A program made the translations under genes and the position numbers. The notes below the pieces were generated by a model. That model did no database searches. It was not told the origin of the DNA and saw nothing but the letters and a program-made list of their open reading frames with translations. Positions 10,440 to 21,351 of a DNA stretch of 64,000 nucleotides are shown piece after piece. The stretch comes from Cyprinodon diabolis (lineage: Eukaryota; Chordata; Actinopteri; Cyprinodontiformes; Cyprinodontidae), in the NCBI GenBank assembly GCA_030533445.1, contig CM060075.1:37405719-37469718 (forward strand). Reading direction: 5' to 3'. Every line of letters begins with the position of its first letter. The first letter of the stretch is position 1.

Positions 10440-11563
10440 CAATGAGGAAAAAAAGTATCTGAATACTCTATTTTGCAAGTTCTCCCACTTAGAAATCATG
10501 GAGGGGTCTGAAATTGTCATTGTAGATTAATGTCGACAATAAGAGAGAAAAAACCTTTAAAAAAAAATCCAGAAAACACAATATAGGATTTTTTTTTTAC
10601 TATTTATTTGTATGACACAGCTGCAAATAAGTATTTGAACACCCGTTTATCAGCTAGACTTCTGACCCTCAAAGACCTGTTAGTCTCCCTTACATATTTC
10701 CACCTCCACTCCATTACTTATCCTAAATTAGAGAGCATTTGGATGATCCAGACGATGACTGGGAGAATATCATATGGTCAGATGAAACCAAAATAGAACT
10801 TTTTGGTAAAAACTCTACTCGTCGTGTTTGGAGGAGAGAGAATGCTGAGTTGCATCCAAAGAACACCATACCTACAGTGAAGCATGGGGGTGGAAACATC
10901 ATGCTTTGGGGCTGTTTTTCTGCTAAGGGACCAGGACGACTGATCCGTGTGAAGGAAAGAATGAATGGGGCCATGTATCGTCAAATTTTGAGTGAAAACC
11001 TCCTTCCATCAGCAAGGGCATTGAAGATGAAATGTGGCTGGGTCTTTCAGCATGACAATGATCCCAAACACACCGCCCGGGTAACGAAGGAGTGGCTTCG
11101 TAAGAAGCATTTCAAGGTCCTGGAGTGGCCTAGCCAGTCTCCAGATCTCAACCCCATAGAAAATCTTTGGAGGGAGTTGAAAGTCCGTGTTGCCCAGCGA
11201 CGGCCCCAGAACATCACTGCTCTAGAGGAGATCTGCATGGAGGAATAGGCCAAAATACCAGCAACAGTGTGTGAAAACCTTCTGAAGACTTACAGAAAAC
11301 GTTTGATCTCTGTCATTGCCAACAAAGGGTATATAACAGAGTATTGAGATGAACTTTTGTTATTGACCAAATACTTATTTTCCACCATATTTTGCAAATA
11401 AATTCTTTAAAAATCAGACAATGTGATTTTCTGGATTTTTTTTTCTCATTTTGTCTCTAATAGTTGAGGTATATCTATGATGAAAATTACCGGCCTCTCT
11501 CATCTTTTTAAGTGGGAGAACTTGCACTATTGGTGGCTGACTAAATACTTTTTTGCCCCACTG
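10440..11563 (+). mobile_element. Chimeric Tc1-like transposon, 5' deleted, with mismatched ends
   Basis: The left end follows TA (10438-10439) and reads CAATGAGGAAAAAAAGTATC, a Tc1 terminal repeat of one family (family 2). The right end reads TTTTTTGCCCCACTG followed by TA (11564-11565), matching family 1 seen at 10347. After about 300 bp of 5' sequence the element jumps into the catalytic half of the transposase. The two ends share an inner GCAAGTTCTCCCACTT block, so the families are related. The join may be a recombination or a nested insertion followed by deletion. Confidence 0.7.
10739..11347 (+). pseudogene. Tc1-like transposase, C-terminal half
   Basis: This is the catalytic half of a cut-and-paste transposase of the IS630-Tc1-mariner superfamily. 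Motifs seen: [11 protein letters not shown] (first Asp), HDNDPKHTA (second Asp) and [15 protein letters not shown] (Glu), giving the DD34E-type triad. An in-frame TAG at 11246-11248 (EE*AKIPATV) cuts the last 33 residues, and the DNA-binding half is absent. The 169-codon ORF therefore cannot transpose the element alone. Confidence 0.85.
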
Positions 11564-11569
11564 TAGAGC

Positions 11570-12730
11570 ACAATATAGGGATTAAGCCATTTTTTATCAG
11601 TGTGTGAATGACTAGTGGATGAAAAATAGGTGACTTTCTCACAATGCACCTTAACAAACGGAGTGCACATCTTTGGTCGCTAGACTAGCAGATATATTCC
11701 AGGATGCTTTGCAAGAGCATCATGGGATTTGTTTTGGGGTGAGAAAGAACCAAGATGGTGAAGGATGGTGATGTGACCAACAGGGGAGCAAAAAGTAATA
11801 ATCATCTGTCTTAACGGTCAGTTAACTGAGTTGATTGAGGGGTTAGGCCTCAAATTTAGACACAGCTTTAAGGTTACTCTATTAAACTCTTACTCATCTT
11901 CATAAATTCAGTAGTTTCTAGATTGGATTTTAGAAATGAATTAGCCTTTATTGAACTAAACAAAATCATTGACATAGAGCATTCGTTAGCGAAGGAGATG
12001 ATGTGTAAAGGGCTTAAATTGATCATATAAATCAACGTTGTTTTTTTTTTTATTTTATGATATACATGAAAAATATTTTAGATAGACATTAGATTTTATC
12101 AATTTTTTGTCAAAAAAATTTTTTTTAACAAAAAAATACAGGAATCATGCACAACTCAGATGCTTTTAAGCCACAAAACTAAGTTTAAAGCAGTTTGTCA
12201 AAAATTAAGTGCTAATAATAAAAAGTGTGATTAGACCATTATTAGTTTGATCATTTGGCCTCATAAAACAACAATTTCGCATTCATGTTGAAAGTTTCTT
12301 TAATTTTCCTCCCACCCTGGGCTTCTATGAATGCACCACATCAGATTTAAGAAACGTTCTTCACTTCAGTAAATCATTATTCTATGCTTGTAAACCTGAT
12401 GCAGTCCACCTGTGCATAAATGAGCAAGTGTTTAAAAGAAATGTATATTTGCAAAACGTCCGCCCCAATAATGCCATATAAGGGTACTTACGTATAATGA
12501 TGAAGGCTACGGCCTCCTTTGTTGTAAGAAGGTGCTCATTCATAGAAATGTATTTAAGACTAAAGAAAAAAAATGGTGAATTCGACATTTTCTTTTAAAT
12601 CACTCGTAGGAACAATTCAGAAACAAATTTGTTTGTACAAATGCTTCATGCAGGAGGTCCATTTTTTTCCACATTTAATAAACTGTGTTATTAATTTTAT
12701 AGAACCATATTTTCTTAAATGGAGAGTAGA
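11570..12730. other. Intergenic, no gene seen
   Basis: AT-rich. There are poly-T and poly-A runs near 12040-12140. No recognisable coding or repeat ends. Confidence 0.4.
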
Positions 12731-12734
12731 AATG

Positions 12735-13102
12735 GGGCTGACACAGTGGGTAGCACTGCTGCCTTGCAGCAAGAAGTTTCCGGCCCGTGGTATTTCTGCA
12801 GTTTGCCCTTTATGGTGTTTGCATGCTCTCCCTAGGTATGTGTGGGTTCTCTCCTGGTACAGTTGCTCCCACAGTTCGTAAACATGAGTGTTAAGTAAAA
12901 TGTCTTCTGTAAATTCTCCTTAGGCGTGAGTGCATAAATGGTTATTTGTCCTGTGTGCCTCTCTGTTTCGCCCTGCAACAGACTGGCGACCTGTCCAGGG
13001 TGTACCCCCCCCCCCCCCCCCCCCCACTGACAGCTGGAGATAGATAATAGCACCCCTTCTGACCCCAGCAGGGATAGACTGATGGAAAACGGATGGATGG
13101 AA
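12735..13102 (+). repeat. Dispersed teleost repeat with poly-C tract and GGATGGATGG tail
   Basis: It contains GGGCTGACACAGTGGGTAGC, TGTGGGTTCTCTCC and GACTGGCGACCTGTCCAGGG, a run of 21 C (13005-13025), then GGAGATAGATAATAGCACC and a GGATGGATGG tail. The same repeat occurs inverted at 50348-50655. It is common in fish genomes; the exact class (SINE-like or other) was not settled. No protein is encoded. Confidence 0.7.
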
Positions 13103-14145
13103 AGTAGAAATGATAAATGGTTTAAACTTGGAATTAAACACTGATACTTTTGGATTTTCTTTAAACTGCATTATCTTGTATTTAAATATTGACAAAATAT
13201 TCAGTCAAAATATTAAGTTGACAAGCTATATTACACTGTTCAATAGCTGTAATATTTTCCGCTGTAGTATAAGAACAGAATGTGTTTGTACATCGGTTGC
13301 AAATATTTTCTGTGATGTATGCTTCTCCATCACCTACATATAGTCAGGTGTATTTTCATCCATATGTCATGGAGTATTGTTTATGCAAATCAACAATATT
13401 TGAATATTAAAAGACAGAAAGTAGATTTCCATCTAAGATTTTGATTATTCTGGACACAGAAAAGGATTGAAAAAGCTAATGATCAATGATATTGTTGGTT
13501 TTCTTTTCTTTTTCTTTATTTAATTCACATAGACTGTGGTTTCAGATATTTGCATATTTTTCTCACAAAAACAGTTAGGTGTCATTTGAAATGCTTCTGG
13601 AGAAATAAATAAATATTTACTTAAATAAGCTCTTTTTAAGAATTTATTTAAGTAGAACAGATAAGATGTCCGTTTTATTTGCATTTTGTTATTTACAGAT
13701 TATGGAAAAAGATAAACAAAACAGAAACAAAAAAATATCTGTTTTAAAAAGGATTAAAACACTTGCAATATTTATTCCTTAAAAAAAAAAGGAAAAATAC
13801 CAAATTGCTAAAAAGCAATTGCTAAAAAGCTGAAGAATATCTCAAGTTGATTTTATTTAATAATAATAATAATAAAAAAAAAGTTCAATATTCTTTTAAA
13901 TATTTTGAGTTTTGAGCTTATTCAGTTTTTTTTCCCCCCTTAATAATCCCTTAATGTTTACGTTGTCCTTATCATCTACTGGTATCCCATTGTGTTGCAT
14001 GTCTTCTTCTTATATTCACTTACTGTATGTCTTTCTCTTCTGCTCTATCCCAGTCTTTTGAAAAAAATGAAACTAATAGAGTAGATTAGATTAAAATAGA
14101 GGCTAATATTTTTAATAGTTTATTTATTGTCTTGTTGTTATACAG
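13103..14145. other. Intergenic, AT-rich, no gene seen
   Basis: Low-complexity A- and T-rich stretches, including an (ATA)n-like run at about 13859-13880. Nothing recognised. Confidence 0.4.
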
Positions 14146-14524
14146 AAGCGTTTGGGCCAGTCCAACGATTTAGAGCAGTCAGCCAATCAGAATTGAGTAT
14201 TTACAGATGCCATGTAATAAGCTGTAATCAGCCATCGTCAATCAAAATGTATCCTTCAATCCTTTAAAAAGGAGAAACTTTTCCTAACTTCAGTGCTTGA
14301 GGCCTGGTTTGCTCTAGAGAGAGGGTGAGGCCAATTTCAATACAGCCTTTCTCCATTGTTGAGCCCTGTGGTGTGTTATGGTCCTCGGGGCGTTACGTAC
14401 CAGAGGCGGGTTGTGTGAATGTATGGTTCCCGGTAAAGGACAATTCAGTAAATATATGCCTGCCGGCTAAAGACAAGCTGTTGTCGGAGTCCTTTATCAA
14501 TGCTCTACAAATTACTACAAGCCC
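14146..14524 (+). repeat. Possible retroviral LTR-like block
   Basis: It is more GC-balanced than its surroundings. It holds CCTTTAAAAAGGAG (TATA-like), then CAGTGCTTGAGGCCTGG, a repeated GGTAAAGGACA / GGCTAAAGACA pair and a final CAAATTACTACA. This layout resembles an LTR U3-R-U5. No target-site duplication was found, so this is tentative. It could belong with the retroviral relic 5 kb to the right. Confidence 0.3.
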
Positions 14525-14559
14525 TAGGTTTCTGGTATTATTTTAAATTATTGGCCTCT

Positions 14560-16740
14560 CCAAGTGCTAACTTGAAAGTCATTTATCATCTTCAGTGATT
14601 CAGTGTATGGAAATGTAAATTTTCTTTTCTTTAGTGGTTTACCCTATTGGCCAAGCAGACAAAGAGGTGGAAAACATGCAAAATACTCTCTCACCAATCT
14701 AATCTAGTTCTGCACTTACTGAATTTCTTCATTCTTAGGATACACATGGAAAATATTCAAAATATGGTAAAAGTTAAGTATAAATCCTGAAAATAAGAAT
14801 TTGATTTTTAGGTTTTCTATGGGTTCGGCCTACAGGCTATCTATAAATTTAGTAGGTGTGTAGTAAAAAAATTGTATTAACCTATTGTGTCTTTTGGTAG
14901 TTTTTTATAAAGTGGTTCACTTTTTCAGTTATAATCAGAAATTGCATTTGACAGTGATTATCTGAAATAGACCAAAATGAAATACAGCCTTATTCTAAAC
15001 TGGAAAGACAAAAAGACCTGTCTGATTACAATTTTTACAGATAAAGATTTCAGTGTCCTTGTATTCAGTCCTTTAGGAAAACCCTATTGGTATCAACTAT
15101 CGCTGCCAGTCTTTGAGTTGTGTTCACCTCAGCATTGCTCATCTAGAGATGGACATTTTTGTCCCATTCAACCTTGTAAAACAAAAATTAAACCCAGCCA
15201 GACTGGATAAAAAGCATCTGATGAAAACAGATTTTGAAGTTGAGACATAAGTTATTAACTGATCTTTTTTTTAAAACCAGAATTTGCCTGTAGTTGCTTA
15301 TATTAATTTTCCAATTAACCTGCTATGTGAAAAGAATCCCCACACAGGAGGATGTTGCCTAAACTATGTATTTAGTTTGGTGTAGTGTGTTCAGTGTGGC
15401 ATAACTTGGTAGTTTTGGCTTCATGTAGCATTTGTTATGATTGCCAAAACCTTTCCACATTTCCTGTCCCATACAGCAAACGGTATGCATAATGTGTTGT
15501 GGCTTTATTTATTTTTTTCAGGTTTCTTCTTTACACTCAGATAATTACAACACAGACATATTCTTCCATTTGAGCTGTTGATGTATGCATGGCCTATTGA
15601 GTTATGGTTACCTCTCGCAGTTGCTTTAGAGTTTTAACGATGACCATGTCTTGTTATGTTTAAATATGTTTTATAGCCTTTCCATTTCCAGATGTTGGAT
15701 AGAAACAAATCATCATACGATGATTCATTCATTACTTTTGTTACATATTTTTCTGACCCAATTAAGGGTTTTTAATTATCATTTTTTCTAACAGGGTGTG
15801 ATTAAGAGTGTTCTCTATGGGTTGCTTAAGTGGAAGCTAACAGAACTGACCAAGACTACTTGATAGATGTTGAAGCGTTTTCAGAAAAACTGAGTAAAAT
15901 TCAATTGCCTCAGATTTAAAGCGTTAGTTGGTTTTATTGAAATATTTCAATTCACATTTAGATTAAATGCTTCTGAGTTTTATATTTAAGAAGTCTTTTT
16001 GGAAACTGCATGTTATTTTGACCCTCAAAAATATTTCCTTTTGATTGTAGGACAGAGATTTTGACTTGTGAATCCCTTTGGGCATTTTTTCGCACCATGA
16101 GTGCCCCCTCAGTCAAAAGTATCGGTAATTGTCCAAAAGTGGAATGTACAATAACTGAATTTTACTTAATCTTTTAATTTGATCATTTACTCCTTATCAT
16201 CTTATTGTTTCCACCTCAAATAAAATAACAACATACATATGTTGCCTGGAAGTTAGTAAGGAATCAAAATCAAGACAACAATACAAAATAAAATCATATT
16301 ATAAACCTGTATTCCTTAGAACCACATTCGAACTTGATGAATAAGGAACAAAGTACGGAAAAAAATACCAGTCAGATGTAATTAGTTTTACTTATTTTTC
16401 ATCAAGACACCTGAGCTGCTTTGAACAGGAGTGGGAGAACAGCTGATACCAGACTGTGCTCTACATCCAGTCTGTTCCTCTGCTTGGTTTTGATGTGTGT
16501 CAAAGCTGAAGGCAAACTCAAACATATAAGGAAAACTTACTTTTTGGTTGATAAAAGCTTGTTTTCAAATATTTTCATGTGTGCCTTGCAATGCACTCGC
16601 CGACATCTAGGAGTATGCGTACCCCAGTTGGGAAACACTGGTCTAGGTCATAAAATCCTGCTGAAGTATTTCAATTCATGTGAAATAATAAGTGTTTAAA
16701 AGCAATGATTACTTTTCTAGCATGTTTTTTTTTCTCTTTC
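14560..16740. other. Region upstream of receptor B, no gene seen
   Basis: AT-rich. A short stretch at 16596-16650 (GCCGACATCTAGGAGTATGCGTACCCCAGTTGGGAAACACTGG) looks like the end of a DNA-transposon repeat. A non-coding first exon of receptor B should lie here by analogy with C, but I could not locate it. Confidence 0.4.
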
Positions 16741-16767
16741 AGATGTTGCTGTCTTCTTCAATCTGCA

Positions 16768-17592
16768 ATGACTCTTATGAATACCAATGCTTCTTCACAG
16801 GGTCTGGAAAAATAGTTTTTTTCCATTTTTAAACTTATTCATATGATCACCCTCCTCCCTCTTTGCACCTATGTTATCTACTTGTGCTTTCAAGAGCTCC
16901 AGAGAAGGACTTCCACCTCCTCAGCTGCAAAAATAAGTCACCGTGACATCTTCACATACCATATGGTTGTCATGGAACTGATTGGTGTGTTAGGGTGCCT
17001 CATGGAGTTTTCTGGAAACTATATGACTAGATGGCGCATTTTCATCACTGGTTTTATTATGTTTACTTTTACGGGGTACGGTCATCTGTTTTTTCACATC
17101 CTGACATTCATGGAGTGCTACATGGCTGTTGTTCATCCCATCATGTACTTAAGCACAAGGAATGAAAGAGGAACTAGAATCAGAAATGTCACTATTGGTT
17201 TTGTCTGGCTGCTATCTTATGCATTAACTATGTATGCAACAAGCAAGCGGTACATTTATATACATACCTCCCTTAATGTTTAATCCACAGCAGTCATCTA
17301 CTTCTGCAGTTGTTCTGTTTTAATTGTTCTGATTCGTCCAGGCCCTGGCCAGGAAGGCAGGGGGAGGGCTGACAAGTCAAAGAAAAGAGATTTCTTCACT
17401 ATTATGATAATACTAGGAGTAATGATGTTTCGATTATGTTATTGTCTAGTTTGGGCTGGCTTGGACCTTTCAGGACACAGCGCTCGGTGTATTACCATGG
17501 TTTTGATTCCTGGTATTAATCTTCCAAGCAGTCTGGTTTTACCCTTGCTTTTTCTACAGAGAGCAGGGAAATTAATGTGTTGTAAAAATTGA
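16768..17592 (+). pseudogene. Receptor B: atypical 7-TM receptor pseudogene
   Basis: Member of the same receptor family. A splice acceptor (TTTTTTTCTCTTTCAG, AG at 16741-16742) precedes an ATG at 16768 (MTLMNTNASSQGLEK). An in-frame TAG follows at 16813-16815, and the N-terminus is short compared with receptor C. The frame resumes as LLPLCTYVIYL (TM1), then SHRDIFTYHMVVMELIGVLG (TM2), FMECYMAVVHP (TM3 end; the ERY Arg is Cys, codon TGC), FVWLL (TM4), RPGPGQEG...SKKRDFFT and INLPSSLVLPLLFLQRAGK (TM7). A second in-frame stop, TAA at 17281-17283, sits between TM4 and TM5. The frame and length are otherwise preserved across it. At least two nonsense codons make it non-functional. Confidence 0.85.
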
Positions 17593-17960
17593 TACCCAAT
17601 AAGCTGAAGACTGACAGGAGTTTACAAATTGTGTTTTTAATTTTTTTTTTTTTAATCCCCATGACCGCATTAGGCAATAAGTGATTACCATAAAGGATGA
17701 AGTTTTGTTTACATCAGCTGCAGGTGATAGTTAAATCTGATTATAAGGCAGAAAACTTGGATTATTAAAGAATGAGAAATACATTTATTTAAAACATTTT
17801 TTAAACATTACCATCCAAGAGACCTAGAAGAGAATTGTGCTGCTTCAAGAGAAAGCTTCTAAATACCCAAGTCAACTAAAGATAGTACTCATAAAATGAC
17901 AGGTTACTGTTGTCATATGTGTCCTGAAGTCTGTGTATGTGTCGAGAACGGGACAGATAG
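17593..17960. other. Downstream flank of receptor B, no gene seen
   Basis: AT-rich with a T run at about 17639-17654. Nothing recognised. Confidence 0.4.
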
Positions 17961-17984
17961 ACTCAGTATTTAAGGTGAGACACA

Positions 17985-18220
17985 CTGTGGAAAATGGAGC
18001 TTGGTTATTAAGGACTTTGTATATGAAAGGGAGGATTTTAAATTCTGTTCTGCATTTGACAGCAAGCCACTGAAGAGAAGCAAGAAATATAATCTCTTTT
18101 TGATTTTCATCAGAACTCTGGCTGCAGAATTTTGGATGAGCGAAAGGCGTTTAACTAGATTTAGAGGACTTCTTGTTTGTATAGATAAACAAGAGTACGA
18201 AGTAACAAGTGAAGTAACAA
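17985..18220 (-). repeat. L2-like LINE fragment (reverse transcriptase C-terminus)
   Basis: On the minus strand it reads LVKRLSLIQNSAARVLMKIKKR, the conserved segment after the RT fingers in L2/CR1-type LINEs (usual form RLQLxQNAAARxL). The plus-strand sequence ATCAGAACTCTGGCTGCAGAATTTTGGATGAGC recurs at 24438 in another LINE copy. Short and 5'-truncated. Confidence 0.6.
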
Positions 18221-18259
18221 GTGCACAGACTTTTTTCTTAGCATAACTCCTGAACAAGA

Positions 18260-19300
18260 TAATATTAACTATTTAGTAATATCCTCAGATTTTGTTACTT
18301 CTAGGGGTCACTAGGGAGTGTCCTGAGATCACGTTTGTGCTGGCTGCTGTTTTCCCTCCTGCGTAATCTCATGCAGGTTCAACTAATTCCTTCATCAGCA
18401 CCTTCATTCGCTGTCTGAATATTAACCATCCAAGGTAGTGATGGTAAGCTGAGGCCTTATGAGGCATTGAACCGTTTGGGCTAATTGCTTCAACAATCCC
18501 CACACTTCATGAAGCTTCATGTCAACATGTCACCACCTACTGGTTGAGTGCAGAACTATAGTGAGTAATGTAATCTGTGATTTTTTTGCAGTTGTTTTTC
18601 TTGTTTTGTTTTTTCGCATTTAAGTTCCTATCAAATTGCTAATGAGTGGTGTGTATAATAAAATCTTTTTTAAGTTTTTGTGTGTAAAATGTCTTATAAG
18701 AAGTGAAATAACCTCAAGCAGACTGTGAAAGTGCAAATTGAGCAATGAACAAAATCAAAGGTGTTAGACATTTTTATTAAAAAATAATAGCTTCCCACAG
18801 TTTTCGGTTTTAATCAGGTTTGAAGTTATGTGTTCAACAAATCTTTCGGCTAAAACAACCAATTTAACTTGGCAGTATTTTCAGCCAATCTATCAGGGCA
18901 AACCAAATATAAATTATTGACATACAATACTGGTTAAGTATTATCGCAACTTTCAAAATTCTAAGGGCAAGACTCCAGCTAACAACCTCATAATTGTAAA
19001 TCAGTTTCTTACAGCTGACGTCACTAGCAGTAGTAACTGTACAGTAAAAAGCAATACTAAACAACACCAATGTTACAACTGTGACCAATGACTTGCTCAG
19101 ATTTTGATCATTACATTGTTTAATATAACCAAAACAGTTTTAATTAACTAGATTGGTTGTTTTTCCAAACAAACTATTCTTAGTTAGTCTATCCGCCTGA
19201 CCGCAATTCTCCTTCAAGCTCCCACATCTTGACTGAATACTGAGGCTGTTTAAATGCCTGTCTAAGTTCCTAGCAAGCTGAACCACTTCCCGAAGCAGTC
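18260..19300. other. Intergenic, possible transposon-end fragment
   Basis: At 18436-18545, AGTGATGGTAAGCTGAGGCCTTATGAGGC...CATGTCACCACCTACTGG resembles the terminal part of a fish DNA-transposon repeat, but no paired end was found. The remainder shows nothing. Confidence 0.35.
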
Positions 19301-19302
19301 AG

Positions 19303-20970
19303 ATGATATGGCAGGGTAGCGAGGACTCAGAGGTCATCTATTTTTTGGCTCCTTCCCCAAATGAAGCAAGCCTCGACTTGCGCCAGAGCATGCGAATGGA
19401 GCGGAGCGCCGAACAATTCCCGCTCCCTGCTCAGGAGGATGTCTGCTCATTCGCTCTTCCACTCCAAGGTGCGCCAGGACGCTCTTCTCAAAATCCGCTC
19501 CGCGCTTACCTTTATTTTCCTGCTGCTCCCACTTGCTGCTCCCCCTTATCTTCGGTTATCTACAGACCAGTGCAAAGGATTATATCCTATGGTGCAGGTT
19601 GCAAATCCTAATGTAGGAAATCAGAAGCCTCCAACAATCAAAGTTTTCGGTCCATAGTCGTTAGAGGAAGTAAGAGAAACTATGGAAGGTACAACTTCTC
19701 CGCAGGATAATCAAGAAATATGGATCCAAGACATGAAGGGAATTTATAAACCATATGGTTTAAATGGACACAAATTTGGACAAGCCTTACAGTCGTCAGT
19801 GGGAAAACATTGGGGAAACATAAGGGCGAATTATACTTGCAGAACCCCAGAGATATAATATTTGAACATCAAGCACCATTGGGAGAGGAACAGACCTCTC
19901 AGCCCAGACCTGTTAAAACAAATGAGGGATGCTGGAATTGCGGGTCACCCGACCATTGGTTTAGGCCAGGGAGTGTCCCAATCAACACAAGCACCTCATC
20001 CAAGGGGCAGGGGAAGACGCCACAGTGGCGGTTCATCATGTGAGGCGTGACTCGGCTCTAGAGCAAATTGGGATCCAGAGCCATTAAAAACAGTAGATGT
20101 GTATAGAGCATGGGAACTATTAAATGCATTAAAAAAACCAACATACAGTAGTACTTACAATTCATGGACAGCCAGTTACTCTTTTATATGATTCAGGTGC
20201 TTGTAAAACATGTATAAAAGATAATGTAGGACTAAAAGCACCTAAAATGCCAATTTAGTCAGCAAATGGTCAAACATCCCCAGAATGAATATCAAAAGCA
20301 ATAGAAATAAAAGACCCTCATACAGGAAAAAGGTTGCATGCGCGTGTAGTAATTTCACCCACCTGCCCCATTAATCAGTTAGGACGGGACTTGATGGAAA
20401 AATTAGGCAATGCAATTTACCCCACGCAGGCGGGAATGAAGGCTCTGCTTACCTTCTCTACTCCAAATAAAAGAGAAAAGCAAACTCATGCAAAATGCTA
20501 GAAGCACATTGTCACATCCACATGATGAAACTAATCTATACAACACTATGAATGTGTTCTTAACCCCAGATGAAAAATTTGCCAAACAGTTTCTGAAACA
20601 GGAAATTACAATCGTGGCTGCACAAAATATGTACACAGATGGGAGTTCGTTCGCAGGAGTTATGCAAGTTAAGTTATGCTTTCTATACAGATGCAAGGAA
20701 TGTACTGCTTACAGTGGGTACCTCATTTATCATTGTGTAAGACCAGTGAAGCACAGTGGAAAGACACAGGCCTGCGTTTAAAAGCTGCAGAAAGCACGTC
20801 TGATTTCCAGCCATGTCCACACAAAACAGGCTGGCTCTATAGCACAGAACTATGGAAACAGCCTCATAAAATGCTGTTCTATGCAGAACCCCGGGTCAAT
20901 GCCTTGTGGTCTACAGGACCTGCAAATATTGCCGTAGATATGCAAGTCACAACAGCAGAGAGAAAAGCTT
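19303..20970 (+). pseudogene. Degenerate endogenous retrovirus relic (gag end, protease, RNase H trace)
   Basis: Collapsed retroviral internal sequence in several frames. A gag nucleocapsid-like segment has GCWNCGSPDHWFRPG (about 19930-19975); it keeps three of the four CCHC zinc ligands and lacks the last Cys. A protease follows with LLYDSGACKT (about 20182-20215) and QLGRDLME. A stop (TAG) lies about 40 bases after the protease active site. An RNase H-like MYTDGSSFAG is at about 20629-20660. Most of the reverse transcriptase is missing between them. The last 300 bp are not assigned. No LTRs with target duplications were found. It is an old dead copy with no intact product. Confidence 0.6.
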
Positions 20971-20974
20971 AATG

Positions 20975-21345
20975 TATTGCTGCAAATTTTATCTATAGTT
21001 GTATGACCAAAATATACCCAGATTGTTATTTTCAGAAAGATAATGCACCTTGATACAAATATCAAATAATCTAATACTTGAATCTAAAAGCCATTAAACT
21101 TTTGTGGATACTAAAAGCTTAATTTTTTTTTCAAAATGTCAGGGCCTTAACCTGCATTAATCATAATAATAAAACAAGTAGTTTAATATTACATGAATAG
21201 CTAGTGTTGGAATTTGGTCACAGAAATAAATGATCAAACAATATGACATAAAGCTCAAGTTGTCATGTTATTATCTTTTATAGAAAGCACACCTAGAAAA
21301 GAAAAAAAAAAAAAAAAACCTCTAAGAAACTATAACATTCTGATA
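20975..21345. other. 3' flank of receptor C, no gene seen
   Basis: AT-rich with an A run at 21303-21318. It may include the receptor C 3' UTR on the minus strand. Confidence 0.4.
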
Positions 21346-21351
21346 CTTTTA

